In this document: piece after piece, positions 28,001-43,000 of the stretch | Layout: every line of letters begins with the position of its first letter | How positions within the stretch are numbered: position 1 is the stretch's first letter | Assembly (NCBI GenBank): GCA_001910725.1 | Contig: MJGA01000010.1 | Span: 918,896-982,895 of the forward strand | DNA length: 64,000 nt | Reading direction: 5' to 3' | DNA from: Phanerodontia chrysosporium | Lineage: Eukaryota > Basidiomycota > Agaricomycetes > Polyporales > Phanerochaetaceae | Made by a program: the position numbers and the translations under genes | The notes under the pieces: model-generated | Told to the model about the DNA's origin: nothing | What the model saw: only the letters and a program-made list of their open reading frames with translations | The model's database searches: none

Positions 28001-31000
28001 TGCCGCAGCACGAGAGCTCTTCAATCTTGACCTCGAGCTTGGAGATGGGCAAACCGTCTCAACGACAGCCTTTGCAGCAAGATGGAAGATATGCTCGTGA
28101 CAGCGTACACGCTGCCGACGCGCATTCCACATTGTGCCAGACTGTTCCAATATGCGCTCCATGGAGCGCATACAGGTATCGTTGGACGTCGCGTTGTCTG
28201 AAGTAGCCCAGCCAAGCTGAAAACGTCATGAGCATCTGGTGAAGCATTAATAGATCATGCTCACCTTGTCCCGAATCTCATAGCGATCTACAATGCGCAT
28301 GATGACTTGCGCAAGGTTTTCTCCACTGTGACTTCCCTCGATCTTCGTGAAGCCGAGGATATTGGACTGCAAGGACCAAGCAGTGGGGCTTTCTGCTGGT
28401 GCGTCAATATAATGTGCAGATACATTGAGGTATGGATCGCCGGCATCGCTTGTCCAAGTGTCGAAGGTGAGCGAGATCTTGCACGGAATATTCTGAGTGG
28501 TAATTAGCGCAGCTTCACCGTAAACAAACCTGGGAGACGTACCCGATATTTCTCCTGAAGGAGGTCGCCAATTCGGTTTGCATGCTCAGGAACAGCCTCG
28601 CGCAGCTTGGTACGATGCGGGATGTCCCTGTCCTTGAGCGTTGGTCGGATGTATTTGAGAAGAAGTCGAAATGTACCGCGATTGACTAGTCGGAGAGGCT
28701 AGTAAGCAAGCAATAGTCAGGCATGGACCGTCATGTATGGGCGCAGGATTAGATGTGGTACTTACCAGGTCTGCTTCAACGATAAGTGCAACTATATGCG
28801 ACATAAAACCATCGTCCGTGAACTTAGCAGGTGCCAGTGTGCTGAACCCGTCCAGGGTCTGCTGCGTCGCGGTCTCCCGGTCGCCAGACGAAGAGAGGTC
28901 AGGCGGAAGTGCTCGGCAGTTCGGCTTGACCCCAGCATCGCGGCATTTGGTCAGGTAAACTGTCCCATGAGTCTTCCAGTGCCGCTTGATGTGCATGCGA
29001 AGTGAGGAAACACCACCAGTAAACCAGCTGTGCTCGCCACGGTCTCTACACATAGTATAGGTTTAATAGGCTCACAACTTATGCGAAGGAATAACATACC
29101 TGCAAACCGAGCACCAGTGACCCTTGGATGTCTTGCCTTTGATCGTACGCTCCTCGAATTTGAACACCCCACGGACGTCCAGTGTCGCCTCATTCTTCAC
29201 CCGCTTCGCTGGCTGAGAACATTGTCAGTTCCGTGAAGATATTGAAGGAGGTAAACGTACCCGTCTTTCACTTTCAATCTCAACGCGGAGGCGCTGAAAC
29301 TCGAAGCCTTCGTCATTGTCGTTATCATCCTCACCGTCTTGTTCTTCAGCCTCAGGATCTTCGAGGTCAGGGAGCTCGTCGTCATCAGCCTGGGACGCTT
29401 TTCCCTGGGCGAGAAATGTCAGAGATGGGCACAGACAATGTTCCGTCCATGAGGAACATACCTTAGACTTCGTTTGAGGGCCTCTTTTCTTGACTCCCTG
29501 TAAAGATGGTAACCTGTCAGTACTTCATATACTATACTAGCGAAATCGAATGGCGCACCTGCGGCTGTTGCCCAGCATCGTCACTGTCATCATCGGACTT
29601 GATTCGTGCACGTTTGAGCTAAATATATGCAGTAAGAACGGTCAATTACTTCATGCAAACAAAAGATATACATACCCCATGCTGCATCGGAGCTGCCTCG
29701 TCTGCAGAACCGGCGTGCAATGACCTTGGCTTGAAGAAATTACGGATTGCATCTGAGTTGTTGACCGTGGTGCCCAGAGGATCGTTTCCAGCAGCCTTCC
29801 AGGTCTTGCGCCGATCCCTGCCTCCTCGGCGTGCACCTGCAACCAAAGCTGCAGGGCCACCTTTAGGATGCGAGATAACAGGCAGTGCGTGCCCTAAAGA
29901 TGGCACGTTAGAGATAGGAATGATGGTGCGCTAATAAACGCACCTGGACGCGCTGTCGATGACGACGCAATCCGCTCGTCCTCGCTAGCAGAGTGCTGCC
30001 ATTCGATGTCGGCGGCATCCTTGAGATTGCCGTCGGCATCGAGTGCGCAGCCATGGTCTGTGGGTGTGGGCATCGTGTTGTGAAGTAGAAAGGGTCTATA
30101 GGGGTCGCAGAGAGAGGTGAGAGGGAAGGTATGGGATATCGCAGAGCGGTGAGGGGACAGCTCTGCGTGCACACACACCTTATATACCGTCAAGGGTGCG
30201 GTCCTTGAGAGCCGGGACCATGAAGTGATGTGTGAAGGCCGCCACAGAATGTCTATGACAGCCTTCACACATCGCTCCATGATGGGACCGTGACGATTAC
30301 AAGTTTTGAGGGTCTGAACGCCACTTGCCATGGGCCTCGGCTTGCTCCATAAGCCTCAGACTGGGCCCTACGACTAATGCAGGGCCCTGTGCATATATCT
30401 ATGGTTGATTCATGTCAGAAATATATTTCAATCGATGTTCAACGTTACCTTTGCCTGTGGGGGGCCCAAGAACAGGTGAAGTTCAAGCAGGCGACGAGCG
30501 GTCGAACGCCAGCGCCTAATGTCATCCTACTTTGGCAGGTGTCCAAGAACGCGCTTCACGTGTCGATTCGCAGCCAGAACTGGCTTCTTTCACACACCTC
30601 CAGCACAAAATCACACGAAAACGTCTATCTTATCTAGGTATGGGGCGATTTCCGACATATTTCACCTTTCACTAATACTTCTGTGACAACGCGGTTCGGC
30701 GGTTCGAACCGGTCTGCGCCAGTTCACTGCGGTTCTGCGGAGGCCAGAACCCCGAACCGAGCCACAGGTCGCCGAGCGCGAACCGCACCGGACCTGAACC
30801 CGAACCGACGGTCCGGTCTGCGGGTTCGAGGTTCGAACCGAGGTTCAGAACCTGAACCCGGCAACACTAGGTATTTGGATTTGCCCGTGAGACTGGAGTA
30901 GCTGAGTGAGAGTCCAAAGTGTGACAGTACGGTCAGGAGCTGACGGTGAGCCCCTTCCGCACAGCTGAATAGCCCAAACAACGCCTTGACGTAGTCATTC

Positions 31001-34000
31001 CGTTTGCTTCGCTCGCCGAGGCATATCAGCGTGACCATCATGACCGTCTGCCGCCATACGTAAGTATACAGTGAGTTCCTCTATATATGCATGCTTACCG
31101 TCGCTTTTTGCCTTCTAGATGACACCGACATAGTCCGTCTTTGCCGTGAGGTTATGCATATGGCTTCGAGCACAGCTGTAAGTGTCGGACACATGCTGCA
31201 GAGCTTCTCTTGTACTGACGGGAAGCTGAATCCTAGCGCGAAGCTGCTGTCGATTTTGAGCTTGTCAGTACGCAGGAACCCATCATTTCGTACGGCGTCG
31301 CCTTCGTCACCGACAGACTTCACCACATAATCAACTGCCCATGTCCTCATCGTTTCTCGGCCCGCCCCCGATGCTGCCCAGTGGTTGAGTACTTGCTCGA
31401 CCCGGCCTGGTATGGAGAAGAAACCATGGTAGCGGCGGGTCCCCTCCCAGTTCGTGGGGTCGGAAACGTACAGCATGAGGTCGCCGAATGTGCACTGTTC
31501 ATCATCAAGTATCTGCAGCACCTGTCGTATCACCTCTGCTTTTCGCTCCTCTTTATCCTGCTGACTTGCTTCGATTTCTCTAGCCTTCCGCCTTTGCTCC
31601 TTCGCTTTCAGGTGCTCTCGACGTTCCTGTCGGGTGCCTCGAACGGGTGAACTAGCAACGAAGCTGGTTGTGGGGCTGGGCACATCTGGTGAGTGCGAGC
31701 GTGGTCGCATGGGAGTATTCATCCGAGGTGGTAGGATTGTAGTTCTATTGAACCAGGAGAAGGGTGCAGGACTGTCAATGCCGTATGGTCTCTGAGCCTC
31801 GTCTTGAGCCGGTGTTGATGTCAAGGTATGTGGTGACAATGTAGTCAAACTCGAGAAGGACTGAGACCGACGAATTCTAACAGGTGTTGCTGGCAAAAAT
31901 GGGTTCTCTGAGTTGTCCTCCGTAAGAGGGCTGGAGACAACTGGAAGTTCGTGCTCCATGGATGTGTCCGATAGGGGTGGGCCGGCCATGCTCTCTACAA
32001 GAATATTACTCTGGTAAATCTCGATTTCTGTAGACAGGTTCTGCAGCTTACTGACTGGCTGTACAGCATAGAGTCGAGGGGTGGTGCCAGGATGTGAAGG
32101 TGTCATGGTCGGAATTGCTGACTGTATGTAGTATGATCGAGATCAGGTACAATTCGAACATGTCCGCCACTCTCATCCTCCTCGACTGACTCTATCTTTG
32201 AGATGGCACCCTCTGCACAACCCTCTCAGCAAACGGCGCATGGATCTCACATATTTGGTGCTACCCGAGTTGCTGGGTCACGCAGCGCGAAGGCGTCTCG
32301 AAGTCGTGGCTATGGTCGCAATAGTCGCAGTCGCAACACAGAGCAGAGCACTGGCGGTCACTCGCAAGCCTCCTCTGCAAGCCGGAACTCGATTAATCTC
32401 AGCACGCCTAAGCCCAGTGCACGTTCATACCTGACAAAATCACAGAAGCAAGCTCTCGGACAGCGCATGCGCGAGAAATTCGGTTGGGCAGAATATCCCC
32501 GGCCATTCCAGCTTGACGGTACCATCTGGCAAATTGAAGGAGTGAACGGTATCATTCAAGCTCCAACTGGGCAAGGAAAGACTGCGATTATAGCTGGTCC
32601 TTACGCGTGGCGAGAGCTTCTTGGTGGACGAGACATTACAATTATGGTCGTTCCGCTACTTGCATTACAACTCGAAATGGTGTTGTCACGGATGTGACGG
32701 CGCAGCCCTATTTTTCGCCGATTTTCAGCTATTTTCCTCGATTAATCCAACGGGCGAGCAGCCCTCGCGCCGTCTGGAGTCCTAGCCGCCCACGCTCAGC
32801 GCCTGGCCACCCAGCGCCAGCGCCCTGATGGCGCATCACCCTTAGACGCCAGCGCATCCCGCTGCGCGCTCAGACACTGCCCGGATCACCGGTCTGCCCT
32901 GCAACCGGTTCCCCGGATCGCCGAGGAGGCACTGTCATCCCTGATGACTCCCCTCGCCGAGGCTCGCCGAGCTGATCATCCCCATGACACAGCCTCGGTC
33001 CGACGCAGCCTCGGACACTGCCAGCTGACACAGCCTCGTGACATAGCCCCCGCACAGCCTCGCCGCGCAGCCCGCGTCGCAGCCTCGCTGGCTATGCCAA
33101 GCACTGCCCATCAGCTTAGGTAATCGTACAGCCTGCCCTAAAGACTCTGTAGTATATAAGGGTAGCACTCCTCGCTCCTGTCCGTCATCTCGACCTCTTG
33201 GTCAATACGGACAGGTAAGCCCCAGCTTGTATAGTAGAATAGTTCGCTAATGTTATCTTGGTCAATACGGACAGCTGCGTAAGTTTGTTCGTCGCCGCGT
33301 GACCCGCTCCGCAGCGCCTCGTCGTCGACCTCCCCATTCGCCCTCCCTCGTGCTGCGTTGAGCCCTTGCTCCGCGACAGGTGTGTTCCGCACTAGCCGTT
33401 CCTTGGGTGGTTCATTCACTTTCGCTTTTGGCATAGGTCAAGACGTTCGAAACAGAGTTTGGGCTGTCGGCTGTGGCAATCAATAGTACCCATGGAATCT
33501 TCACGGAGGGTCTCGTAAAGGTGCGTCCCACATAGATGACCTCTCCCGTGTAAATATATAGTTATCTGGTCACGCAGGACCTATTAGGAGGGAGGTACAC
33601 GGTTGTCTTGATCTCCCCAGAGATGCTGCAGTCGCGCAACTTTGTTGATATGGTCCTCCGACGCACAGAGTTCACAACACGCATTCTCTCCATGGTCATT
33701 GACGAGGCGCACTGCGTCTCTCACTGGGGCGCCGACTTTCGCAAGCACTACGGGACCCTGGGTTCGATTCGTACATTCCTTCCCCGAGACACTCCAATCA
33801 TTGCGGTCACAGCTACATTGACATCGCGTGTCCGCCGCGACTTGCATAGCAAGCTAGACTTTCCGCAATATACTAGCCGGTTCCATAACGCTGGCAATGA
33901 CCGTCCCAATGTTTCACTAGTCGTCAGGTCAATCGAACATCCACAGCATTCATTCGCCGATCTGGACTTCATCATCCCGAGCGACGCGACCATACTCAAT

Positions 34001-37000
34001 GATATTCCTAAGACGTACATTTACGCAGACAACATCAAGACTGGTAGTCAGATAGTCAAGCACCTCCGAGGGCTCATAGCGGGCCGAAAGATTCAGCAAC
34101 CTTGTGACGATGCGGTCCGGCCGTTTAACGCAGCAATGGGCGATGCCTACCGTGAGAAGGCCATGGACGACTTTCGAAGAGGCACCATACGAGTTTTGGT
34201 CTGCACAGATGCAGTGGGCATGGTAAGTGACTCTGACTGCAGTGACATCGGAAGGCTCACCAGTAGTTTTATCAGGGATGCAATGTCCCCGATGTCGACC
34301 TTGTTGTCCAATGGAAGCTGCCGAAGACGTTGTCGCAATTTATCCAGCGGGCGGGTCGCGCCGCAAGACGACCAGGTCACCAAGGCTTGGCCGTGTTGCT
34401 AGTTGAGCGAGCGGCATATTCGAAGAACCTCGAGGCCGTCCCTATCACCCCGGCTGGCACCAAGCTTCCTCCGAAGCCGAAGAAGGCGAAGGGAGGAAGA
34501 GCCACAAAAGCCAAGGCAGTTGGTGTGGTGAAATACCCCAAGGCCCCGAAAGGGTATGCTGCCGCACACGGGCTCAATCGTGGCGGTAGCCGAGAGCTCG
34601 ATGCCCTGCCGCTGATGCGTACAGACCCGCCGCTGGACGTTGAGGGTGCCGACGAAGGGTTGCTTGCCTTCGTGCAAACAACTGACTGTCGGCGCGAAAT
34701 CTGGCAACGCATATTTGAGAGCTTCAGCTGTACGTCTACCCATGATTATTAGTCAGACGCCAAAGAGCTGAATATATTGCCTACACACCAGATCGGCCTC
34801 TGCCAGTTGCGTGCTGCGATTTGTGCACTGCTTCGTTGCTTGATCGCACACGTCCCTCTGTGAAGACGTCGACAAGAAGGGCGATGAAGGTGGTCAAGAG
34901 TGTGGTGGTCGACAACGCCGCACAGTTGAGGCTCGACGATTGGCGGTCCGAGATCTTCTTGCGGGATCACGCCAATTCCCACTTCGACGCTGAAGCCATT
35001 CTTTCCGATGCACTCATTGAGTACATCGTGTCGATGCCCCCAGGATACATTACGGCAGAAGACGGTCTGGCAACGTATCTCAGGTCAAAATGGGTTTGGT
35101 GGGACCGATACGGAGATGTGCTACTCACCTTCGTCAGATCCCTGGACGTCGTGTACATTGCGCCACCTAAGAGGGCTCGCAAGACCAAGGGCATGGCCTC
35201 TGCAGCCGTCAATGCGACGCCAGCCAGCGTCGGCCCAGGTGAAACACCCCTCGAGAGCACAGAAGTGGTTGCCGACCATGAAGAACAGCGCTACATATTA
35301 AAGCGTCAACTCCCCGACTCAATCGCTGTGGCGCAGATGGGACCTGGTGACTCACGCCAGAAACGAGCGCGGCAAGACAATCGTGATGATCTTCAAGGTG
35401 TAATGGCAGCACCTGGTGCGGTGAGTCGCTCTTGTAGCACGAACACATGTGTGATATGCTGACAATCCGAGTTAGTCCATTAGTGCAGATACAGGACAGC
35501 ACGGGAGACGAACAGGCTTGCCTGCACCGACAGACCAAGCACCTCCGGCACATGCTCCCCATATCTTGGCGACACCAATGCACGCTTCACACAGTGCGCT
35601 CTATCGAAACCTTCAGCATCAGCATGGTACTCCATTCCGTGCACCCTCAGCGACCAACCGCGCCGTTGGGCAGCCCGTATACACGGCCTTGACTTCGACC
35701 GGCATGTTCGCCTACCCAGCCGCCGCCCCGCTATATAGTTTGTCTCTGGCACGGTTTCCTGGATCCACGCATGCAGGAATACACTACCCTGCACCAACAC
35801 CGACGCCCCTGCACCACCGTCCGGTTTTCTCTGGGCATGCTCCCGTAGCCCAGCCGCTGTATATGTCCCCACAAGGCCTGTATACTCCTTCACATGGCCT
35901 TCCTCCACCTCCATTACACCATGTACAACAAGCAAATCACTCACCACAAGGAAGGTCGCCGCACGCCTTTGCTCCATCATTTGACGGCAGCCCTGCTAGA
36001 GGACGCCAAACGGAGCTCGAGCAGAGGGATGGGGCGCAGGGTCGATGGTCCGCCAATGGACAGAATGGTGCAGGGAACGCTGGTACATGGGACATGCAGG
36101 AAACGTGAGTGACTATTTCGTCAGTTGTACTGGGGGCTGAGGTCTATGTTGAGCTCGACGGTGGGCCCACAAAGACAGCACGGCTAGAGTATCCCCACGC
36201 CTGTCAATCAGCGGGATCCGCCGGCATGTTCATCTCGTCACCTGTTCACACTTGCTAGCAGTCTCTTGCATGATGATAATCTCTCCAAATGAAATGGGTA
36301 TTAAACGATTGCTACGTACTGCGTGTGGTCTGCCGCATCCTACTAGGAAAGCACACGCACGAAAACGCGTAAGTGTCGAGCGCCCAAAGGCACCCGCCAA
36401 AAGACCGACAGGTCCGCCCAGTCGTTATGACGAGTTGTACGGTTCGACGACCGCTTCACGCTCCGCTGATCAGATCAAAACCTTACCACCCTCCCAAAAC
36501 GTCTTGTAGTTTCACACCCTCGGATTCATCGTCGAACCGGAACTCGTCATAACGGCTGGATTATCGAGTCTAAACGAACGAGTTCAAGCACGACACCGCG
36601 CATACCATTCGGTGTAAACCTCAGCAACGGCGCCATTTCCAAGTCTCCCGGAGAGTCCTGGCGACGGTCTGGGTCGAGACGACCGCAACAGAATTTGTTC
36701 TTCAACGAGCGCAGACCGAGTTGAATGACGGCCCACGGGCAGTTGCGCCTGTACTCGATGTTGAACTCGAGGGTCTCGTTGCACGTCGATGAGTCGAACG
36801 GGTCGTCAATGAGCCAGTCCACAAAGCACAGCGTCACTCCGCCTACGTCTGATTCCTCTGTAGTCTTCCAGGGCACGTCGTATCCGAGAAGGAACAGGGA
36901 AGGATTGCGCAAGCGAAAACAACCCATTTCGTTCATTGACGAGGGACAGTCGTCTCTCTTCTGAGAATGTACAGCACGTTGAGTGCAGCGTGTTCATGGT

Positions 37001-40000
37001 AGTAAGTTTTGAATACTTACGGCATGCATAACCAGGTTGTGTGACAAAGATGAGCTGTGGGTCTCAGCCTGCTACCCAGAGCAGGTTGAGGACGATCCAG
37101 CGCCTGCGGACGAGCAAACGCGTGCAAGACGTGGCTCGGAGTGCGAAACTGCATGCTTACAATGTAACCGTAACAAAGCTGTAAGTATACGGTGCCCAAG
37201 TCTTTGCATAGAACGTGTTTTGTTGTCTTGTGCTCATGGAAGAAATGTAGGTCATACTTGAAAATTACTGCGAAAATGTCGGCTCCAAGACGTCTTTAAT
37301 ATGAAGTCGAGGTGGCACGTGAAAACTGGATTCTCAAAAGTTTAGCATACGACAAACGGCCTCGTCTTTGCCAGATCTATCGCGAACGATGTCCCTCGGC
37401 TTCTCGGAGTACAGTCCCCGCCCAAGCATACATGAGACGAAGATTAACGAGTTGCGAGTTATGCGCTGAGGTTGTTGCCTTCAATTGCCGCTCACGTCAG
37501 GGCCTACTGCACGGTTTCAGCTTTTCCTAGCTCGGCATATCTACAAGGATCCTTACGGTAGGCTGCGGCCTCGGCCCCTCATGGTGGTCGATAACACTGT
37601 AATCGGATGCCCCTCTGCGAAGGCTGAACGCGGCGGCCTCTCCGCCTCGGTGTACAGGAGATGCGCAAGGATGCGCACGTCGGAAAGACTGTACTCGTTC
37701 CTCTGTGCGACATGCCGGGATTGTCGAGCTCGATGAACGAGTCTAGCGACTGTCAGGGCCGGGAATAGCCGTCTAACGTCACCGAAGTCGGCTTCAAGTT
37801 CCTCCACGCGCCCTTCCCACCTATGGTCCGCACCTCCTAGCATCTCGCAAGCGATTCCGATCTGCTCCACGGATGCGAGAAGCGGGAGCAGTGCGCGCCA
37901 TGGAAGATTGCCCGTGCTGAAGCATTCGCTGATGTACGCGACACGGATGTTGGACAAGGGAAGCTGTTGAATCAGATCGCCGAGGAAGCTGACTGGAGCG
38001 TTCAGCACTGAGAAGGTGAAGCACGGTGACTCCTCTTCCACTGGCGTCGAGCACAAGTCTTCCAACTTCAGACGCTCCATGGAGAAGTACAGGGATACGG
38101 CGTCGTTTTCGGACGAGGATATGACAAGAGATTGCGGTGCGAGAGTGTCGGGGCCGTGGAATTTGGCGAGGATGATGTCAGGATCGCATGATTGGTGTTG
38201 TTTTGCGCGAACGTAGAATTGACTGACTCGAGTCGATGATGGATAGACAAGCCGCCGGAGAAGGCGAAGGCCGTCTTCACAAGTACGATCCGATACGTCA
38301 AGAAAACGCAAGCGATCCAGTGTCGCCGCCTTCGTTGGACGCACCGGCAGATGGTCCGCGTCATTAGGGGGATCTGATGCGTAGAGTGGGTGGTGTAGCA
38401 AGAGCTCTTCGAGCTGGCACAAGTCGTTGAGAAGCAGGACTAGCTCCTCAATGCAGTGGACGGGCAAGGCCTGAGCAAGGGAAAGTCGGCGTAGTCCTCG
38501 CGGGAGAATGCTTAAGAAGAGATGCAGGTCTATATGGCTCCCGTTGAACTCTTCCAAGTGAGGAAAGGCAAAGTCGGGCCACAACGTAGAGTTCACGTCG
38601 TTGATAATATCACACTGTATGGTGAGACTTCTTAACGCTGATACTCTTGAGCGAGTGGTTAGAGCAGAATTCGGCGGCGCACCCAGAGATAAGAGCTTGG
38701 TCTGTGCCCACACAATTCGGTCCAGGTGGGCAAAAACGTTTGCCTGCACTTCAGCATGCCCGTCGATGTAGAAATGCGAGATGTCGTAAACGTACAGAGA
38801 TGTCGAACCCGACCGGCCCAACATATCCTGTACACATTCGGCTCTTGTGACGTGTATGTGGCTGGATAACTTTGGGTATGCAAGTGCGATCGATCTCCAC
38901 AGTCGACAAACGTGACGGATAACGAGCCACGCGTATGGCTTCGAGGGAAATAATATGACACTGCGGGTGTTATGTGTGAGGAGAATGTAGGCATAGAAGA
39001 CTTCGGCAAGCAGTTCCGAAGGAAGGTCCTGGATGCGGAAGCGAGACGGGGCGGAATCTGACTTTGACTTAGGACGGTGAGACCGTCGAGGCGAAGTCGG
39101 TAAACATACCTGGATGTTGCCTCTCCCTCAGAGAACCGAATATGACATCGTAGTCTGGCTTCCTGCTGGCGGTGTCGTCCCTACGGGGCCTGTACCCTCC
39201 GCATGTCAGCACTGCGAGGAGAGAATGCATGGAGAAACAGTTTATGTGATCTCGAGTCCGTTTAACGTGGTGGGAAGTGCATTGGCCTGAAGCGCCCGGC
39301 AGAGCCGCGGCAGCCGGGCGGAGTGATGGCCATAGCTCGCGGAGTTGAACTCATGCCCCATCAGGGCACGGCTCGCCACCTTTTCCGCTACCGACGCCAG
39401 TCAGTTCTCGCGGTACCGTTCGACGCTTCCGCCACCGGCCGCTGCAATGTGACTCCACATGACTACTATACGTCTGTAGGTACGCTTGCTGAGGATTATC
39501 GAGGTATCGCTCAGCGGATGCGAATGTATATAAAGGTGTCCGCATGAAGGCCCTATCGATATCTGCCAGCCAGTCCTCGTTATACAGGAAACGCAGCTAG
39601 CAATCGTCACAACCAAATCTCGAAATCATGGTGTAAGCGTGTCCAGTTCGTCTTTAGATGTCTGTAATGATTGAGCTTTTCTCCCTCGCTAGTAACTTCA
39701 CCGTAGGCAAGTCGAACCAGCCCGGAGCGTAGCTATCTGCTAACCTCTGTATGCAGACCAGATACGGGCTCTCATGGATAAACCGACTAATATCCGCAAT
39801 ATGAGTGTGATTGCTCATGGTATGGACTCTCCTCGGACCGCGTGATTGTTTTGTTGACAATTGCTTCGCAGTTGACCACGGAAAGTCAACCCTGACCGAC
39901 TCTCTGGTCTCCAAGGCGGGTATCATCGCGTCGGCCAAGGCTGGAGAAACGCGCTGGACTGACACGCGCCCGGACGAGAAAGAGCGTGGCATCACGATCA

Positions 40001-43000
40001 AGTCTACTGCCATCTCTATGTACTTTGAAGTCGAGAAGGAGGACATCAGCGCCATCAAGCAGAAGACTGACGGTAAGCAACGACTCACTAAAGTCCATGA
40101 GGTAGTGAACTTACTAGCGTACACATAGGCAACGAATTCCTGGTCAACTTCATCTGGAAAAATGGGGAAGTGTACATAGCTGTAGATAGGTCTTGTAGGT
40201 CATTTAGCACCGTAGACTAGTCCCAAATATATAGGTATTTGTAGGCGGCCGAGTGGCAAATGTAGGCCAAAAGTAGGCACCATAGGCGAACAGCGAGATG
40301 TTATAGAGTATGTAGGTTCGTAGGTACATATACTACGTAGGCCAGATAGAGGGCATAGGCTATATAGTATGAGAGCAGGGATAATAGCACTTAGGGCCTT
40401 GCCTCACCCACTTCTCATTGTATGACTTTGATACCATTTCGCACACAAGATACTAAGCTGCCGTACAGGTATGTCTTGTACGAAGAGCATGAGATACATT
40501 GGAACCTCGATTAGCGACTGCCTAGCTCGTCATCATCTTGCTCAGCCCCACCCGCCTGCGCACGAGCAGCCCACTCCCGCTCACTTGCAGCCAGCGCATC
40601 GTCGTCAAGAATGGGTTTGTGCGGATTTTGTTCGTCTTTTGCTGCGCCCGCATGTTCACTTTTCGTAGTTAGTCGACTACAACTACCCTGGGACGCTACG
40701 AAATGAACATACCGTGCCTTCCGGAGAAGTTCTTTCTGGATCGTGGCAAGGGCGCCGAAGCGCGCCGTCCGCTCATGGAAGCTCTTCAAGCCATCACGGT
40801 GAGCCTCGAAGCGAGCCTCATAGTCTTTCTGCTTGAAGTCTCGGGTGACGTGCTTACCAGTCTGCCATTCATCGAAGATATTTTCGGCCTATCGGAAGTG
40901 ACCTATCAGCACGCAGTGACCTGAGAGAAGGGTTGAAAGACGTACCACCGTGGTAATGAGGGCAATAGTTGTGAGTGGAACACCTGGCGTGAAGTAATTA
41001 GCGCAGACGACGCCCTCGTCCTTGGCGTTTGCGAACCACATGGTGTTTATGGTCTTCTGTATGAACGGGTGTTCGTATGCGCCCCGTCGGCTGTCAGGGT
41101 CCTGATGCAGTCGCTGAGTGCTAGACCAACAAAGCGAACGCAAGAGGGGGGCACTTGCCTTGTAAATGTAGAGGGTGTGGTCTTTCAACTGCGTGACATA
41201 CATCCGCAGTTGTACACGCTCCTCCCGTGTTGATGGCGCCTCAAGCTTGAAGAGTGTCTCGAGAATAGGGCGCATCTTAGTCTTGAGCTCGCCGCGCAAT
41301 TGTGAGCCCCGTCGGGTAATCTAGAGAGGCGAATCAGTATGACGGTATGCTAAACGAGGGCTGACTGTACCAGAATAAGTGTCTCCTCCGTGAACTCGAG
41401 CTCTACACCCTTTTCGTCACATGCTCGACGCCAGCAGTCAAGGGCCATCTTCTGTTCATCCAGTTCATCAGGCCACGGATTGAGGGTACTTAGCTGGCAT
41501 CGATAGTGCCGAATTGCGATTTTGAGGACAGCGCGAGCGAGGCAGTCAAGGTCTCGTGCACATAGACGGCCTCGGCTTCCGCTTCCACCTTCATTCTTCC
41601 GATGACGCTTGGAAGTGCTCGGAGTGGGCGATTGACTGCGAGACCGTGAATCGGATCGCGGATAGCCAGACCGCGGAGTATGTACTGGTGTCGTCTCTAT
41701 GTTAGCAAAGGGCTCGGCGGCCTGAGTGGAGTATCGGGGCTCAGAGTCGTCCTCAGCTCCGTCCAAGCCCTCGGGCTCAGGACTGACAATACGCCGTGGT
41801 GCACGACCGTGGAATCTTGCGCGCCGATTGAGAGACGTACTGGGCAGGGGCTCCTCATTGAGTTCGTCCCGCACATCGCCTCTGTACTCAGGTGGGCATC
41901 AAGTTAGAGCTAAAGCCCTCAAGCTCAGTGACTACGGACGTACCGGGTTTGCTCTGAGTCGGGGACGGGCTGACTGCGTTCCGAGGCAGGAGAAACAGAG
42001 CACCGTGCCGGAAGTTCCACCCCTGCAGAGAGTTCAGCACAGGGGCAGATGCCAATATGACTTCACGTACCAATAGAATTCCGCATGATGACTGGTGGAG
42101 GAATGTAGCTGGAGCGGGCAATGAGTTGGTGGCGCGACGTCTGCTGTACTGAATATTAGCGGCATATCACCTACCACATGCCTACCCACGCACCTCGGCG
42201 CGTGAGCCAGAATTTGATAGTTCTCGCACGCGCTGCGTGTTCTGTTCATGATGCTCGGACCGGGAGGTCTGCAGCCTTGGTGAGAGACGTTCGGTTTCAC
42301 GGCGCCGGCTCGATGATACTGACTTCGTCTGTGAAGTGACAGTTTCTACAGAGAACTTATGGAAATCTTCCGTAGTAACAGAATCAAGTTCGATGATCGG
42401 TCACTTACCAATGGCATGCCGTTGTGCACAGGGGCTGTGTATTCGAGGTCTTCCGATTCAGGATCAGATTCTGGTTAAGATGAGCACATGGCACAATGTC
42501 TATTGCGCTACATATGCAGACGTACCTGGCTGTCTACGGAAGTCGCGTGCCTCTTCCTCTGCCTGGAGTGCCCTAAGCTGCTGTTTCCTCCTGCGTTGCA
42601 ACGCTTCCATTCGTTTGGCCTCCTCATCTTGCTCTACTCACCACGAGAAATTTGTCAATCATGTTAGAACAGCTTGTTTGAAAGCAAACTTACGCCTGGC
42701 TTTTACTTTCTCGGTAGGCCTGGATACTCGGGTGCTTGTACGTCGGTGAGGAGAACTTGCGAAGGCCGAGCTTCGCGCGGATTTTGTGCGTGGACTACGT
42801 GTTGACGCCATAACCATGCAGCTGCAGAGATACAGAGAGCTCGTTTGACAAGTGTGGGATGGCTCAGAAAAGATTGAGAAGGACAGATGACTGTTGTACG
42901 AAGGCTCTCGAAAACAGGTGCTTCCAAGAATGACATCATAGCCCTAACCCCACCCACTCGAGGGCCGAACACACGCGCTTTCCGTCCCTCTTGCTCTTCG